Shown: piece by piece, positions 1-7,379 of the stretch | Position numbering within the stretch: position 1 is the first letter of the stretch | How the letters are laid out: every line of letters begins with the position of its first letter | From: Pseudomonadota bacterium | GTDB taxonomy: Bacteria; Pseudomonadota; Alphaproteobacteria; Acetobacterales; Acetobacteraceae | Reading direction: 5' to 3' | Assembly (NCBI GenBank): GCA_021798915.1 | Contig: JAJZBM010000003.1 | Coordinates: 1 to 64,000 of the forward strand | DNA length: 64,000 bases | Translations under genes and position numbers: made by a program | The notes under the pieces: generated by a model | Told to the model about the DNA's origin: nothing | Databases searched by the model: none | Seen by the model: the letters and a program-made list of their open reading frames with translations, nothing else

Positions 1-117
1 GCGGAGTTCTTCGCCAACGTCCGATCCGTCGTCAGCACCGCCGCACGACATGGCGTCGATGCCTATGCCGCCATCAAAAACGCCGTCACCGGAACCGCAC
101 CGCCGCTACCAGGTTGA
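1..117 (+). pseudogene. Transposase C-terminal fragment (IS66-like?), cut by window edge
   Basis: An open frame enters from the left edge and stops at 115-117. It encodes 38 residues including RSVVSTAARHGVDAYAAIK, which resembles the C-terminal end of IS66-type transposases (an LRSVLSTARKQG-like segment). Base composition changes abruptly from GC-rich to AT-rich at about 115-120, directly after the stop, and no terminal inverted repeat is visible there. I infer the end of an insertion sequence, or a remnant of one, that truncated the leftward membrane-protein gene. The family assignment is weak because only the last residues are present. Confidence 0.4.
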
Positions 118-568
118 GCAGATACAAATTTAACAGATATATTCCTTGAACTATCCACACAATAGAAATTAAACTAAAAAAAATACTTATAGATATAAAT
201 CTTTCTGCCGCGCTGCACAAAATTGGAGATAAAATTATACTTAATGCCGAAAAAATTGATAATATAGGCATAATAAATCTTGTATAGCTAGGGTGTAACC
301 ACCCAAATAATGCTCCATATGCCTGAGTAAACATAAATATGACGGGACCGTGTGTATCGACGTACGTTACGTACAGGCGTCCGCCCGCGTTCAGCATTCG
401 GCCGCCCAAAATATGTTCGGCCTCATCGGAGAATGCTAGGAACCAAAACCCATGCCACACCCTGATTCCAAAAAAAACAGATGCCGCAATGCATAGCGCA
501 AAGCCGCAATAAGCTGCGGCGAGTGTGCCCCTAGTACGCTGGGGCGTCTTTCGGATTGTTCGGCTCAT
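118..568 (-). pseudogene. Truncated GT-C-type membrane glycosyltransferase-like protein (N-terminal part)
   Basis: The leftward frame begins at 568 with MSRTIRKTPQRTRG. It has a cytoplasmic basic start, a first membrane segment (about residues 18-36), then a periplasmic loop with FSDEAEHILGGRML and YVDTHGPVIFMFTQ, followed by further hydrophobic segments. An acidic first loop followed by a DTHGP motif is typical of polytopic GT-C/PMT-like sugar transferases, which are usually over 450 residues. Here only about 145 residues remain before the frame runs into the transposase end near 118. It is therefore a 3'-truncated gene. AT-rich composition compared with the window suggests transfer as part of a surface-polysaccharide cluster. 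Confidence 0.55.
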
Positions 569-698
569 CGAGCGACCATCTCGCGCATGTACGGATCTGT
601 CTGCAGAATTTGATTAATTCAGCGAGAATTGAGGGTGCGCGACTCTAGGAAAATCGCGAAGAGTTCGATTAGACAGGGGGTGAGCGACATCGGTGAGA

Positions 699-1847
699 TC
701 ATGCCTCCTCCGAATTCCCACCATCCCCGCACTTCGACACGCAGCGTAAGACCCGACTTGCCAGTATTCGAGCTTTCCTAAAAAAAATAAGGCCAGACAG
801 ATGCGGGTGCAGGCGGATTGTGCGGGCAGCCGCCCGAAGAGGCGAGGTCAGACGCCAACTCTTTGAGTTCTGGAGCGAATTTATGCTCCTTCGAAGCAGT
901 AAAATTTCTTGTTCATATTCCTGCGGACCAAGCCCTCGCTCCGAATCGGGTTTTAGGCAATTGACTGAGCACTCAAAATTCGTCGCATGCAGAAGCTTTT
1001 GTCGTAGTTCGTGATGACGCGCCGGGTCCAGAGCTTGCCGCGAAGTCTCGTCAGTATTGCGGAGATGCACGAAGAACTCGCCCCCATTAGTGTCATATAT
1101 TTTCTCGATATGGAGCTTGATGTAACCAAGAAAGCGCAGATCCTCCATAAGAAGCCTGAAATGAGACGGGGTAAAAGTCCAGCAGTGAACATCCTCGTAG
1201 GGTCGTGGCTCGCTCGGTGGCCAAGCCATGCGGGTCTGCCATCCTTCGTGCGCTTCGCTTAGCGTTGGTAGGGCCACGATGTGCCGAGGGTCACATGTCA
1301 GTGGGAAAGAAAGAAGGTCTCCAGTCGGGGTATCATACCGTGCAAGTAAGCTATGCAACTCGAATAGCTGTTCAATCGTCGGTTTATTTCGTCCCTCCAC
1401 GAAAGCTGACAGCATCCCAGCCAATGTTGACAGGGGCCTGAAATAATCGAAACAGGTACGCTTATCCGGAATAGCCATAGATAGAATGCCACCTGGTCTG
1501 AGAACCTTAGAGCACGCCTGAAGAAACGCAATTGGATTAGGAATATGCTCAAAATTATGACTAGATACAATAAAATCTATTTTCCCAATTTCATTTCTCG
1601 CCTCAACAAGATCAGCTATCTCATGAGCTGATCCTATCAAATCTACTGTCTCTATGTTTTGCACTCTACAATTTGGGATTTTTTGATCGTTCTCCGCTAA
1701 TTTCCGTAATTTCTCGGCATCAAAAATGTCTAACACAAGAACGTTCCAGCCATCGCGCTTCGGGAGTAGCGGAGCGAAGTAGGGACCGATCTCGATACCC
1801 CTGTGCTCCTTACTGATGTATTCTTGGAGGATCTGGATGCGGTCCAT
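699..1847 (-). CDS. SAM-dependent methyltransferase of a surface-polysaccharide type
   Basis: 382 residues. Residues 15-150 form a class I methyltransferase core: the glycine-rich region appears as HRGIEIGPYFAP, followed by VLVLDIFD, SSHNFEHIPNP and VLRPGGILSMAIPDKR (a Methyltransf_11-like arrangement). The C-terminal third carries a helical segment with SINSLQNSKSWRLTSPLR. A similar SWR(L/I)T.PLR tail is common in Acetobacteraceae proteins that act on cell-surface glycans. The likely role is methylation of a sugar or lipid-linked glycan; the substrate is unknown. The gene is AT-richer than its neighbours and sits beside a broken glycosyltransferase, consistent with a transferred polysaccharide locus. 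Confidence 0.7.
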   Translation of the reverse strand: MDRIQILQEYISKEHRGIEIGPYFAPLLPKRDGWNVLVLDIFDAEKLRKLAENDQKIPNCRVQNIETVDLIGSAHEIADLVEARNEIGKIDFIVSSHNFEHIPNPIAFLQACSKVLRPGGILSMAIPDKRTCFDYFRPLSTLAGMLSAFVEGRNKPTIEQLFELHSLLARYDTPTGDLLSFPLTCDPRHIVALPTLSEAHEGWQTRMAWPPSEPRPYEDVHCWTFTPSHFRLLMEDLRFLGYIKLHIEKIYDTNGGEFFVHLRNTDETSRQALDPARHHELRQKLLHATNFECSVNCLKPDSERGLGPQEYEQEILLLRRSINSLQNSKSWRLTSPLRAAARTIRLHPHLSGLIFFRKARILASRVLRCVSKCGDGGNSEEA

Positions 1848-1970
1848 TTTGATCCTTTTGCAGATACACCCCGTTCAGGCAAGGCTTCGAAAATCCTTGG
1901 ACGAGATGGCGCGGAAATTGTCTGGTACGCCGCCGCAGTAAATGTGCCAACTTCTTGCCCGGCCGCCGCA
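1848..1970. other. Intergenic transition from AT-rich to GC-rich DNA
   Basis: No convincing gene. Base composition changes here from the AT-rich methyltransferase block to GC-rich phage-like genes, so this is a likely element boundary. I see no inverted repeat or tRNA. Confidence 0.4.
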
Positions 1971-2339
1971 CTAGTTTTTACGTGGCTGGCGGCTATGTTG
2001 CGGAAGATAGCCGGCATACGCATCATCATTCGCCCGCCTTTCCGGCTGATCCCCCAGCGCGGTGACATCGATTTCGGCCTCGCCTTCGAGGGCCTGGATC
2101 AATTCGCCGGCGGTGCGCAATGTCCAGTTGCCGGGTGCGGTGAGGCTGCGCGAGACCCAGGCGGGATCGCGGCCGATGCGGACGGCGAGTTCCTTTTGCG
2201 TCAGCCCCTCCGCCTTGCGCCGGCGCCAGAGCGCCGTCACCGCGTCGAACACCTGATCGCGCAGCCGGGCGAAGCCGTAATCGGCGCGGTCACGGCTGGC
2301 GCGGCTTTCGCTTGCGCTGGGGGGTGAGTGGAAAGTCAT
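1971..2339 (-). CDS. XRE-family HTH protein
   Basis: 122 residues. Residues 38-85 form an XRE-type helix-turn-helix, with EGLTQKELAVRIGRDPAWVSR spanning helices 2 and 3 and a later TLRTAGELIQALEGEAEI segment. Such proteins act as antitoxins or small phage regulators. The gene overlaps the preceding leftward gene by 50 bases, suggesting coupled expression. The last 25 residues, after the EIDVTALGD segment, look less constrained. Confidence 0.65.
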   Translation of the reverse strand: MTFHSPPSASESRASRDRADYGFARLRDQVFDAVTALWRRRKAEGLTQKELAVRIGRDPAWVSRSLTAPGNWTLRTAGELIQALEGEAEIDVTALGDQPERRANDDAYAGYLPQHSRQPRKN

Positions 2340-2592
2340 CGCAATTCTCCGTCACATAGCCATCGATCGTTGTCGCGCTGTGGGGCGCAGTGACCCGCAT
2401 TTCCCAAATCTCCTCGGGCGGCGGATCGAGCCGCTTGAGAAAACCGCGATAGACCCTGTCTCCCACGACAAAGCGGGTGAGCGGGGCGGGTGTCGTGTCT
2501 CTGACGGCCGGTAAGGGAAGAGTTTGCGCGCATCGTGCAGGCCGATCAGCGTGTCGTGAATTGACATTTAAATCAATTTTTCCCCGCTGCAA
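2290..2592 (-). CDS. Small phage-associated protein, possibly frameshifted
   Basis: 100 residues in this frame. The convincing part is the C-terminal half, with FVVGDRVYRGFLKRLDPPP followed by EEIWEMRVTAP, which has the look of a small protein common in Acetobacteraceae prophages. The first 35 residues look unnatural. A different frame starting at 2567 gives a more protein-like beginning (MSIHDTLIGLHDARKLFPY), so one indel near 2490-2510 may separate the two. It lies 6 bases downstream of the CI-like repressor gene and overlaps the XRE gene. Function unknown. Confidence 0.45.
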   Translation of the reverse strand: MQRGKIDLNVNSRHADRPARCAQTLPLPAVRDTTPAPLTRFVVGDRVYRGFLKRLDPPPEEIWEMRVTAPHSATTIDGYVTENCDDFPLTPQRKRKPRQP

Positions 2593-2598
2593 GAAATT

Positions 2599-2955
2599 TC
2601 ACCCACCCCGCGCCAGCCGCCGCGCGGTTTGGAGCAGCATTGCCCGGTCCCCGGGGGAAAGTTCGCGGTAAAGCCGGAGGAGGGCGAGTTCGTCGCCGGT
2701 TGCGGCTTGTGCCGGGGCGCGTTTGTCGGCGCCGTGGAGGAGGTATTCGAGCGAAACCTCCAGCACATCCGCCACCCGCAGCAGATTGCCGCGGATTTGC
2801 CCGGCGCGGTCGGTCTCCCATTGCGCGATCGCCGAGCGTGAGACGCCGAGCCGGGATGCGAGCCCGTCCTGGGTCAGGCCGCGGGCGATGCGCGCGGCGC
2901 GGAGGCGCGCGCCGGGGGTATCGGGGGGGGATTCGGGGGAGGGTGATTTGGCCAT
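2599..2955 (-). CDS. CI-like XRE transcriptional repressor
   Basis: 118 residues from the ATG at 2955. A longer frame to 3009 exists but would run through the operator. Residues 14-70 are an XRE/Cro-CI HTH with LRAARIARGLTQDGLASRLG and VSRSAIAQWET, followed by a short LLRLYRELSPGDRAMLLQTA tail typical of small prophage repressors that lack a LexA-type peptidase domain. The gene diverges from the HTH/ATPase genes across a 100-base gap packed with TCTAAC/GTTAGA half-sites. I infer that it represses both directions. Confidence 0.75.
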   Translation of the reverse strand: MAKSPSPESPPDTPGARLRAARIARGLTQDGLASRLGVSRSAIAQWETDRAGQIRGNLLRVADVLEVSLEYLLHGADKRAPAQAATGDELALLRLYRELSPGDRAMLLQTARRLARGG

Positions 2956-2976
2956 GGCTGGGCATACGTCATTTTT

Positions 2977-3026
2977 TCTAACAAATCGAGTTAGAATTGT
3001 TGACTGCAATTGTTAGATCCGATAAC
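2977..3026. promoter_or_regulatory. Repressor operator and divergent promoter region
   Basis: TCTAAC (2977-2982) and GTTAGA (2990-2995) form a perfect 6-7-6 inverted repeat. A third half-site GTTAGA lies at 3012-3017 and begins a 15-base near-palindrome GTTAGATCCGATAAC (3012-3026). A rightward promoter fits here: -35 TTGACT (3000-3005), 17-base spacer, -10 TAACAG (3023-3028), with the near-palindrome filling the spacer and touching the -10. This is the expected architecture for a phage repressor controlling its early rightward operon. Confidence 0.6.
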
Positions 3027-3058
3027 AGGGCAGCCCCACCCGTGGCGGAGACCAGCCC

Positions 3059-3349
3059 ATGCCCCAAAAACTGCTCTGGAGTGCCCCAAACGACGCCGAA
3101 CTCCGGCGCCTCCGCGCCGAGGGCGAAACCTGGGACGATATCGCCCGCCATTTCGGCATCAGCCGCAACGCCGCGATCGAGCGCGGGCGGCGGATCGGCG
3201 CGCGCCTTCCCCTCCGCCCGGCACCTTCACCCGCGGCGCGCGACCCCGAGCGAGCGCCCCTTCCCCCCGGCCACCCGATCACCTGGGGCGCCATCACCAC
3301 GCACACGATCCTCGCCGGGGCACCCTATCCGCTCCCGGTTTTCGCGTGA
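3059..3349 (+). CDS. Small HTH DNA-binding protein (GcrA/Myb-like start)
   Basis: 96 residues. The first 45 form a homeodomain-like HTH with NDAELRRLRAEGETWDDIA and FGISRNAAIERGRRIGAR, the layout seen in small GcrA/Myb-like proteins of alphaproteobacterial phages. The rest is proline-rich. It is the first gene of the rightward early operon. Its TGA (3347-3349) overlaps the GTG start of the ATPase gene, so translation is coupled. Probable early regulator or replication accessory; the exact role is unknown. Confidence 0.6.
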   Translation: MPQKLLWSAPNDAELRRLRAEGETWDDIARHFGISRNAAIERGRRIGARLPLRPAPSPAARDPERAPLPPGHPITWGAITTHTILAGAPYPLPVFA

Positions 3350-4563
3350 GCCTCACCCCCGGTTTCGCCTATTGGCCGGAGTTGCCGGCGCCGCCGCTGC
3401 GCGCCGTGCCCGCCCTGCTGCCGCCGCCCTGCGCCATCGCGCCGCGCCCCTGGCTCTATGGCACGGCGCTGGTCGCGGGCTTCGTCTCGCTCCTCATTGC
3501 GCCCGGCGGGGTCGGGAAATCGGCGCTCGCCATCGTCGAGGCCCTGGCGCTGGCCTCCGGCCGGGCGCTGCTCGGCGAGCGCGTGCATCACCCGGTCGGC
3601 GTCTGGCTGCTCAATCTCGAAGACCCGCTCGATGAGATCGAGCGCCGTGTGGCCGCCGCCATGATCCGGCACGGGGTTTCGCGGGAAGATCTCGGCGGGC
3701 GCCTCCATCTCCATTCCGGGCGCGACCGGCGTATCGTCATGGCCGAGGAAAGTGCCGATGGCAGCATCGTCTTTCCCGACCAGGCGGCGGTGTGCGATGC
3801 GGCGCAAGCGGCCGCGATCGGTTGCCTGATCGTCGATCCCTTCGTGCGCTCGCACCATCTCGAAGAAAACTCCAACCCGCATATGGACGCAGCCGCCAGC
3901 GCCTGGGCCGAGGTTGCGCAGGCGAGCGGTGCCGCGGTCATGCTGGTCCATCACGTGCGCAAGGGCGCCTCGCTCGATGCCGAGGCGGCGCGCGGGGCGA
4001 AGGCGCTGACCGATGCGGCGCGCATCGCCCGCATCCTCTCGCCGATGAGTGCGGCCGAGGGCGAGGAGATGGGCATTGCGGCGGAAGAGCGGGCGCGCCT
4101 CGTGCGGCTCGATGACGTGAAAGCCAATCTCGCGCCGCGCGCCGGCCGCGCCGCGTGGTACCGGCTGGAGAGCGTCGCCCTCGGCAACGGAACTTCCGCC
4201 TATCCGCGCGGCGATCACGTGCAGGCGATCACCCGGTTCCGGCCACCGACGGTCTGGGCCAAGCTCTCGGCGGCGGATTGCAACGCCGCCCTCGATGCCA
4301 TCGCCGCCGGGCCGGAGCCGGGCCTGCTCTATGCCGCGCATCGGCGCGGGCGCGGCACCGAACGCTGGGCCGGGCGCGTCCTCGGCGAGCGCTTCGGCTT
4401 GAGCGAGGCGGAAGCGGCGCGGGTGATCGGGACCTGGCTCGAAAACGGCCTCCTCGTCGAGTGCGAATACCGCGACCGTGAGCAGCGCAAACAACGCCAG
4501 GGGGTGCGGGTGATCGACGCGCGCCGCCCGGCTTCCCCCCCTCAGTCAGGAGACGAAGCATGA
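3346..4563 (+). CDS. RepA/RecA-like AAA ATPase, phage replication helicase-like
   Basis: 405 residues from GTG 3346, chosen because it overlaps the previous stop (GTGA). The open frame further upstream is only a shadow of the HTH gene. Residues 40-65 carry a Walker A (LLIAPGGVGKSALAIVEAL). NLEDPLDEIERRV, CLIVDPFVRSHH (Walker B-like) and VMLVHHVRKG follow in the order seen in RepA/KaiC-type hexameric ATPases. The C-terminal 120 residues include a winged-helix-like region (WAGRVLGERFGLSEAEAARV). It likely acts as a replicative helicase or loader of a phage or plasmid-like element. Confidence 0.75.
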   Translation: MSLTPGFAYWPELPAPPLRAVPALLPPPCAIAPRPWLYGTALVAGFVSLLIAPGGVGKSALAIVEALALASGRALLGERVHHPVGVWLLNLEDPLDEIERRVAAAMIRHGVSREDLGGRLHLHSGRDRRIVMAEESADGSIVFPDQAAVCDAAQAAAIGCLIVDPFVRSHHLEENSNPHMDAAASAWAEVAQASGAAVMLVHHVRKGASLDAEAARGAKALTDAARIARILSPMSAAEGEEMGIAAEERARLVRLDDVKANLAPRAGRAAWYRLESVALGNGTSAYPRGDHVQAITRFRPPTVWAKLSAADCNAALDAIAAGPEPGLLYAAHRRGRGTERWAGRVLGERFGLSEAEAARVIGTWLENGLLVECEYRDREQRKQRQGVRVIDARRPASPPQSGDEA

Positions 4564-5165
4564 CGACACGAGATCCGTTTGGCGCGCATTTGGCGCAAGA
4601 GCCCGGCGAGCAGCGGGCCGCGCCATTCCCCCCGTCGAAGACGGGGGGGAATGGCGCGCCGCCCCCCCGCGCCCTGGGCCCGCGCGCGCGCCAAACCGGG
4701 GCGCGGGGGGGGTGCGGGAATGGCGCGGGGTTTGGCGCAGGCGGGATGGATGCCGAGGCGATCGTGGCGCGGCTGGAGGAAGCCGGGGCGACCCTGCTCG
4801 CTTTGCCGATGCGCGGCTATTCGCCGCAACTCCGCACCGGGGCGCTCGAGATCGTGCGCGCGGCGAACGAGGCTTATGGCTGGGACGGCAATACCCGGCT
4901 CCGCCCGCCCGCCCCGTCGGCGGCGCGCATCACCCGCATGGACGAGGCCTTCGCCTGGCTCGGCCTCATCCCCGATGACCGCTACGTGCTCCGCCGCATC
5001 GCCGCCGCCCGCGCCCTCACCCACCCGCTGACCGGCCGCCACCTTTACCCCTGGCGCCGCCTGGGCGCGGCGCTGGGGGCGGACCACAAGGCGGTGCAGC
5101 GCTGGCACGAAGAGGCGATCGGGCTCATCGCGCGGGCGCTGGCGAGGGGGGCGGGCATTGGGTAA
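4560..5165 (+). CDS. DUF6362 family phage protein
   Basis: 201 residues, starting at ATG 4560 that overlaps the ATPase stop (ATGA). The first 60 residues are low-complexity and Gly/Pro/Arg-rich. From MDAEAIVARLEEAGATLL to the end it matches the DUF6362 pattern as I know it: RLRPPAPSAARITRMDEA, LIPDDRYVLRRI and LGADHKAVQRWHEE. The last segment looks like an HTH. The family is common beside terminase genes in alphaproteobacterial prophages and its function is not established. A conserved core beginning at 4746 (second ATG) suggests the first 62 residues may be extra. Confidence 0.7.
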   Translation: MTTRDPFGAHLAQEPGEQRAAPFPPSKTGGNGAPPPRALGPRARQTGARGGCGNGAGFGAGGMDAEAIVARLEEAGATLLALPMRGYSPQLRTGALEIVRAANEAYGWDGNTRLRPPAPSAARITRMDEAFAWLGLIPDDRYVLRRIAAARALTHPLTGRHLYPWRRLGAALGADHKAVQRWHEEAIGLIARALARGAGIG

Positions 5166-5181
5166 CATGGCGAGAGCGCGG

Positions 5182-5188
5182 AAGGGAG
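5182..5188 (+). promoter_or_regulatory. Ribosome binding site selecting the GTG start at 5197
   Basis: AAGGGAG at 5182-5188 sits 8 bases before GTG 5197. The alternatives TTG 5158 and ATG 5167 have no such site and would overlap or abut the DUF6362 stop. Confidence 0.5.
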
Positions 5189-5196
5189 TGCCGGCG

Positions 5197-6294
5197 GTGC
5201 TGATCGAGACCATGACCCTCAAGAATTTCCGGGGATTCGCCGATCTCACGCTGGAGGGTATGCGGCGGCTCAATCTGATCGTCGGCAATAACGGGGCAGG
5301 CAAGACGGCGCTGATGGAGGGGCTCTATCTCGGTGCCGCGGCGAGCCCGCAGATCGCCTGGGGCCTTCGCCAATTCCGCGGCTTCGCCCCGCCGCAGGGG
5401 CCGATGGCGGTGCCGTCACTTGCAGCGTTGTGGGAGGATTTGTTTCGTAATTTCGAGATCACGCCGGGCGTCGATATCGACCTCTCGGGCAAGGAGGCTG
5501 ACAAAAAACCCTTCCACCGCCATTTGCGTATCTATAGCGCCCAAGGCAACGAAATCACCGTGCCGTTTCCGACACCCGCCGAGGCACCGCTTCCGGGCGC
5601 ACCCAATGCGGTGTTCAGAAACATTTCTTTCGAATGGCGCTGGGCTCGGAACGGCGAGGGCGAAGTCAAGGCCGTGATCACCCCGCAGGTAACCCCGGCC
5701 GGGCTTTTGATGGGGCAGGCGGCGGGCGGTATCGTCAGCGGCATTCTGCCGGCGCGTTGGGGTTTTTCCGCCGACCTCGCCGCTGAGAATTTCACCGGTC
5801 TGGTAAAGAAGGGAAAAAAGCCGAAATTCATTGCCACCATGAAAAAATTATTCCCGGACCTGGTCGATATGGACGCCGGGCATGAACAGGGGCACGGTTT
5901 GTTGCTGGTTCGCCTCAAACATCTCGATCGGCCGATCCCGGCTTTCCTGTTTTCGGACGGCTTCGGCCGCATCGCTGAAATTCTTCTCCTGATCGCCCAG
6001 GTCAGCGGCGGCGTCGCGCTGATCGACGAGGTGGAAAACGGGCTCTATTTCGAGAGATACGGAGAGGTGTTGCGGGCGATTGATGAATTTTCCAAGGAGT
6101 TCGGAACCCAGGTGTTTTTTACCACCCATAGCGACGCCATGCTCGACGCCTTCCATGAAAATATCGCGGCAAATACTGAGGATTTTTCCATCATTCGCTG
6201 CTTTCGCAAGGAAGGCGGCGGCACCAGCGCGAGCATCATCAGCGGCGTGCGTGCCGTGCGGGCCCTACGGAGTGGCATCGAGCTTCGGGTATAA
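5197..6294 (+). CDS. ABC/OLD-type AAA ATPase of a two-gene defence-like unit
   Basis: 365 residues from GTG 5197. The N-terminus LIETMTLKNFRGFADLTLE followed by LIVGNNGAGKTALMEGLYL (Walker A) is characteristic of SMC/RecF/OLD-type ATPases. Near residues 250-320 come FSDGFGRIAEILLLIAQ (signature-like), GGVALIDEVENGLYFER (Walker B) and QVFFTTHSDAML (H-loop). There is no nuclease domain on this chain. The next gene, 3 bases downstream, encodes a TOPRIM-like protein, so the pair resembles a split OLD nuclease or the AriA/AriB layout of PARIS. It follows the phage early genes directly and may be prophage cargo. Confidence 0.75.
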   Translation: MLIETMTLKNFRGFADLTLEGMRRLNLIVGNNGAGKTALMEGLYLGAAASPQIAWGLRQFRGFAPPQGPMAVPSLAALWEDLFRNFEITPGVDIDLSGKEADKKPFHRHLRIYSAQGNEITVPFPTPAEAPLPGAPNAVFRNISFEWRWARNGEGEVKAVITPQVTPAGLLMGQAAGGIVSGILPARWGFSADLAAENFTGLVKKGKKPKFIATMKKLFPDLVDMDAGHEQGHGLLLVRLKHLDRPIPAFLFSDGFGRIAEILLLIAQVSGGVALIDEVENGLYFERYGEVLRAIDEFSKEFGTQVFFTTHSDAMLDAFHENIAANTEDFSIIRCFRKEGGGTSASIISGVRAVRALRSGIELRV

Positions 6295-6297
6295 GCG

Positions 6298-6993
6298 ATG
6301 GCGTATAAACTGAAGGCGGATTACGTCTTCCTCGGCGAAGGCGCGGCCGATAACGCGCTGCTGCGCAAACTCTGTGAAAATCACGAATTGCCGGCATTCG
6401 ATTATCCGTTCCCGGACAATATTCGCAAGAACGGAAAAACCATGGGCGGCAAGGACGGGTTCGGCGAGATGCTGCTCGAACTCGAACCCGTTATCTTTCA
6501 GCAGCGCTGCTCGCTCGGCATCCTGATCGCGGTTGATTGTGGCGATGACTGGAAAAAATCGTTCGAGCATGTCGCCAAACAGGTTGCGGAAACAAAGCTC
6601 TATCCACGCCCGCAAGAACCGCTCACACTCGTTTCGCCCATCACGGAGGAGTTCCGCCATCTCCCGCCGCTCGTCATCGTGATGGTGCCGGGCCGGGACA
6701 GGACGGGCGGGATGGAGACTTTGTGCGTCGAGGTGTTGCGTAAGAAACATGGCAAAACCGCTGCCTGTCTCGACCAATATCTCACCTGTCTGGAGGGCAA
6801 AGGCGTCGGCATATCCGGCTGGAACGCCGAGACGCGCAGCAAGGCGGAGATGCAATGCCTGATCGCCACCACCCACCGGGCTGATCCGAACAAATCCGGC
6901 CGTTACGCCATCGCGGCGAGCCTGATCGATTTTTCAGACGCCGCGTTCAACGCCCTCGCCGCTGATCTCAAAAAGGCCGCCGAGGCGCTCTAG
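6298..6993 (+). CDS. TOPRIM-like (DUF3226/DUF4435-type) partner of the ATPase
   Basis: 231 residues, starting 3 bases after the ATPase stop. The start YVFLGEGAADNALLRKLCEN has the conserved Glu of TOPRIM motif I. LGILIAVDCGDDWKKSFEHV supplies the aspartates of motif II, and a later VIVMVPGRDRTGGMETLCVE matches the third element of DUF3226-like proteins. In two-gene systems such as PARIS a TOPRIM protein is held and released by an ABC ATPase. I infer a similar toxic-nuclease or effector role here. Which TOPRIM subfamily this belongs to is not decidable by eye. Confidence 0.6.
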   Translation: MAYKLKADYVFLGEGAADNALLRKLCENHELPAFDYPFPDNIRKNGKTMGGKDGFGEMLLELEPVIFQQRCSLGILIAVDCGDDWKKSFEHVAKQVAETKLYPRPQEPLTLVSPITEEFRHLPPLVIVMVPGRDRTGGMETLCVEVLRKKHGKTAACLDQYLTCLEGKGVGISGWNAETRSKAEMQCLIATTHRADPNKSGRYAIAASLIDFSDAAFNALAADLKKAAEAL

Positions 6994-7165
6994 CGGAGAT
7001 AGGCTTTCTCCAGCGCCCGCAGCCGCGCATCGCCCTGGAGGGCGAAGATGTCGGCCACCGGCGCGATCTCCCCCTCGACCGCGGCAAGGCCGCCATCGCC
7101 AGCGCCGGGCGGCGGACATCCAGCTTCGCCGCCAGGGCCGCGGCCTTCGGGTTGCGCGCTTCCAT
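6990..7165 (-). pseudogene. Possible short frameshifted gene, unknown function
   Basis: Reading leftward from ATG 7165, one frame gives MEARNPKAAALAAKLDVRR followed by PALAMAAL. From about 7085 a different frame continues naturally as AAVEGEIAPVADIFALQGD and ARLRALEKAYLR with a stop at 6990-6992. Together they would be a compact helical protein of about 58 residues with one indel. Its stop overlaps that of the convergent TOPRIM gene. No family recognised. Confidence 0.3.
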
Positions 7166-7379
7166 CCTCCCCTCCCCCACGGCGGACGCCCCCGCGCCCG
7201 GCCATCAGACTGTGCGGCGCCGACCGATTTGGCAACGCGGCGCGGGCGGGGGGATGCCGCGGATTAGGCAAGGCCTCCGCAATCGTGCAACAAAGCGTTT
7301 GTATTGCGTTGCGCTACACGCTACAATACGCGTATGCTGGCCGGTCATCCTCGGCCATCTCACCAGAGCGGAGGGCTTC
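7166..7379. other. Gap before the giant HTH-fusion gene
   Basis: No gene seen, in particular no HigB/RelE toxin frame. It holds the promoter and inverted repeat at 7299-7329 and a strong ribosome binding site GGAGGG at 7370-7375. Confidence 0.5.
7299..7329 (+). promoter_or_regulatory. Promoter with autoregulatory-type inverted repeat
   Basis: A -35 TTGTAT (7299-7304) and a -10 TACAAT (7322-7327) are separated by 17 bases. GTATTG (7301-7306) and CAATAC (7324-7329) form an inverted repeat overlapping both boxes. This placement is typical of operators autoregulated by HigA/RelB-type HTH proteins, and the downstream gene begins with such an HTH. Confidence 0.55.

Larger units (their letters stand above)
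1971..5165. mobile_element. Phage-like early/replication module
   Basis: The block contains a divergent CI-like repressor with operator, two small leftward genes including an XRE protein, and rightward HTH, RepA-like ATPase and DUF6362 genes that overlap by 3-4 bases. This organisation is that of a temperate phage immunity/replication region. There is no integrase and no structural gene in the block. The late genes of a phage begin 13 kb to the right at 17,959. Confidence 0.55.

Noticed and set aside
7152-7379. Upstream extension of the giant HTH-fusion frame to 7152
   Set aside because: The extension reads through the promoter and inverted repeat, while ATG 7380 has a strong ribosome binding site and starts just before the HTH.
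7166-7379. Searched for a HigB/RelE-type toxin partner
   Set aside because: No frame with a toxin-like sequence is present on either strand in this gap.
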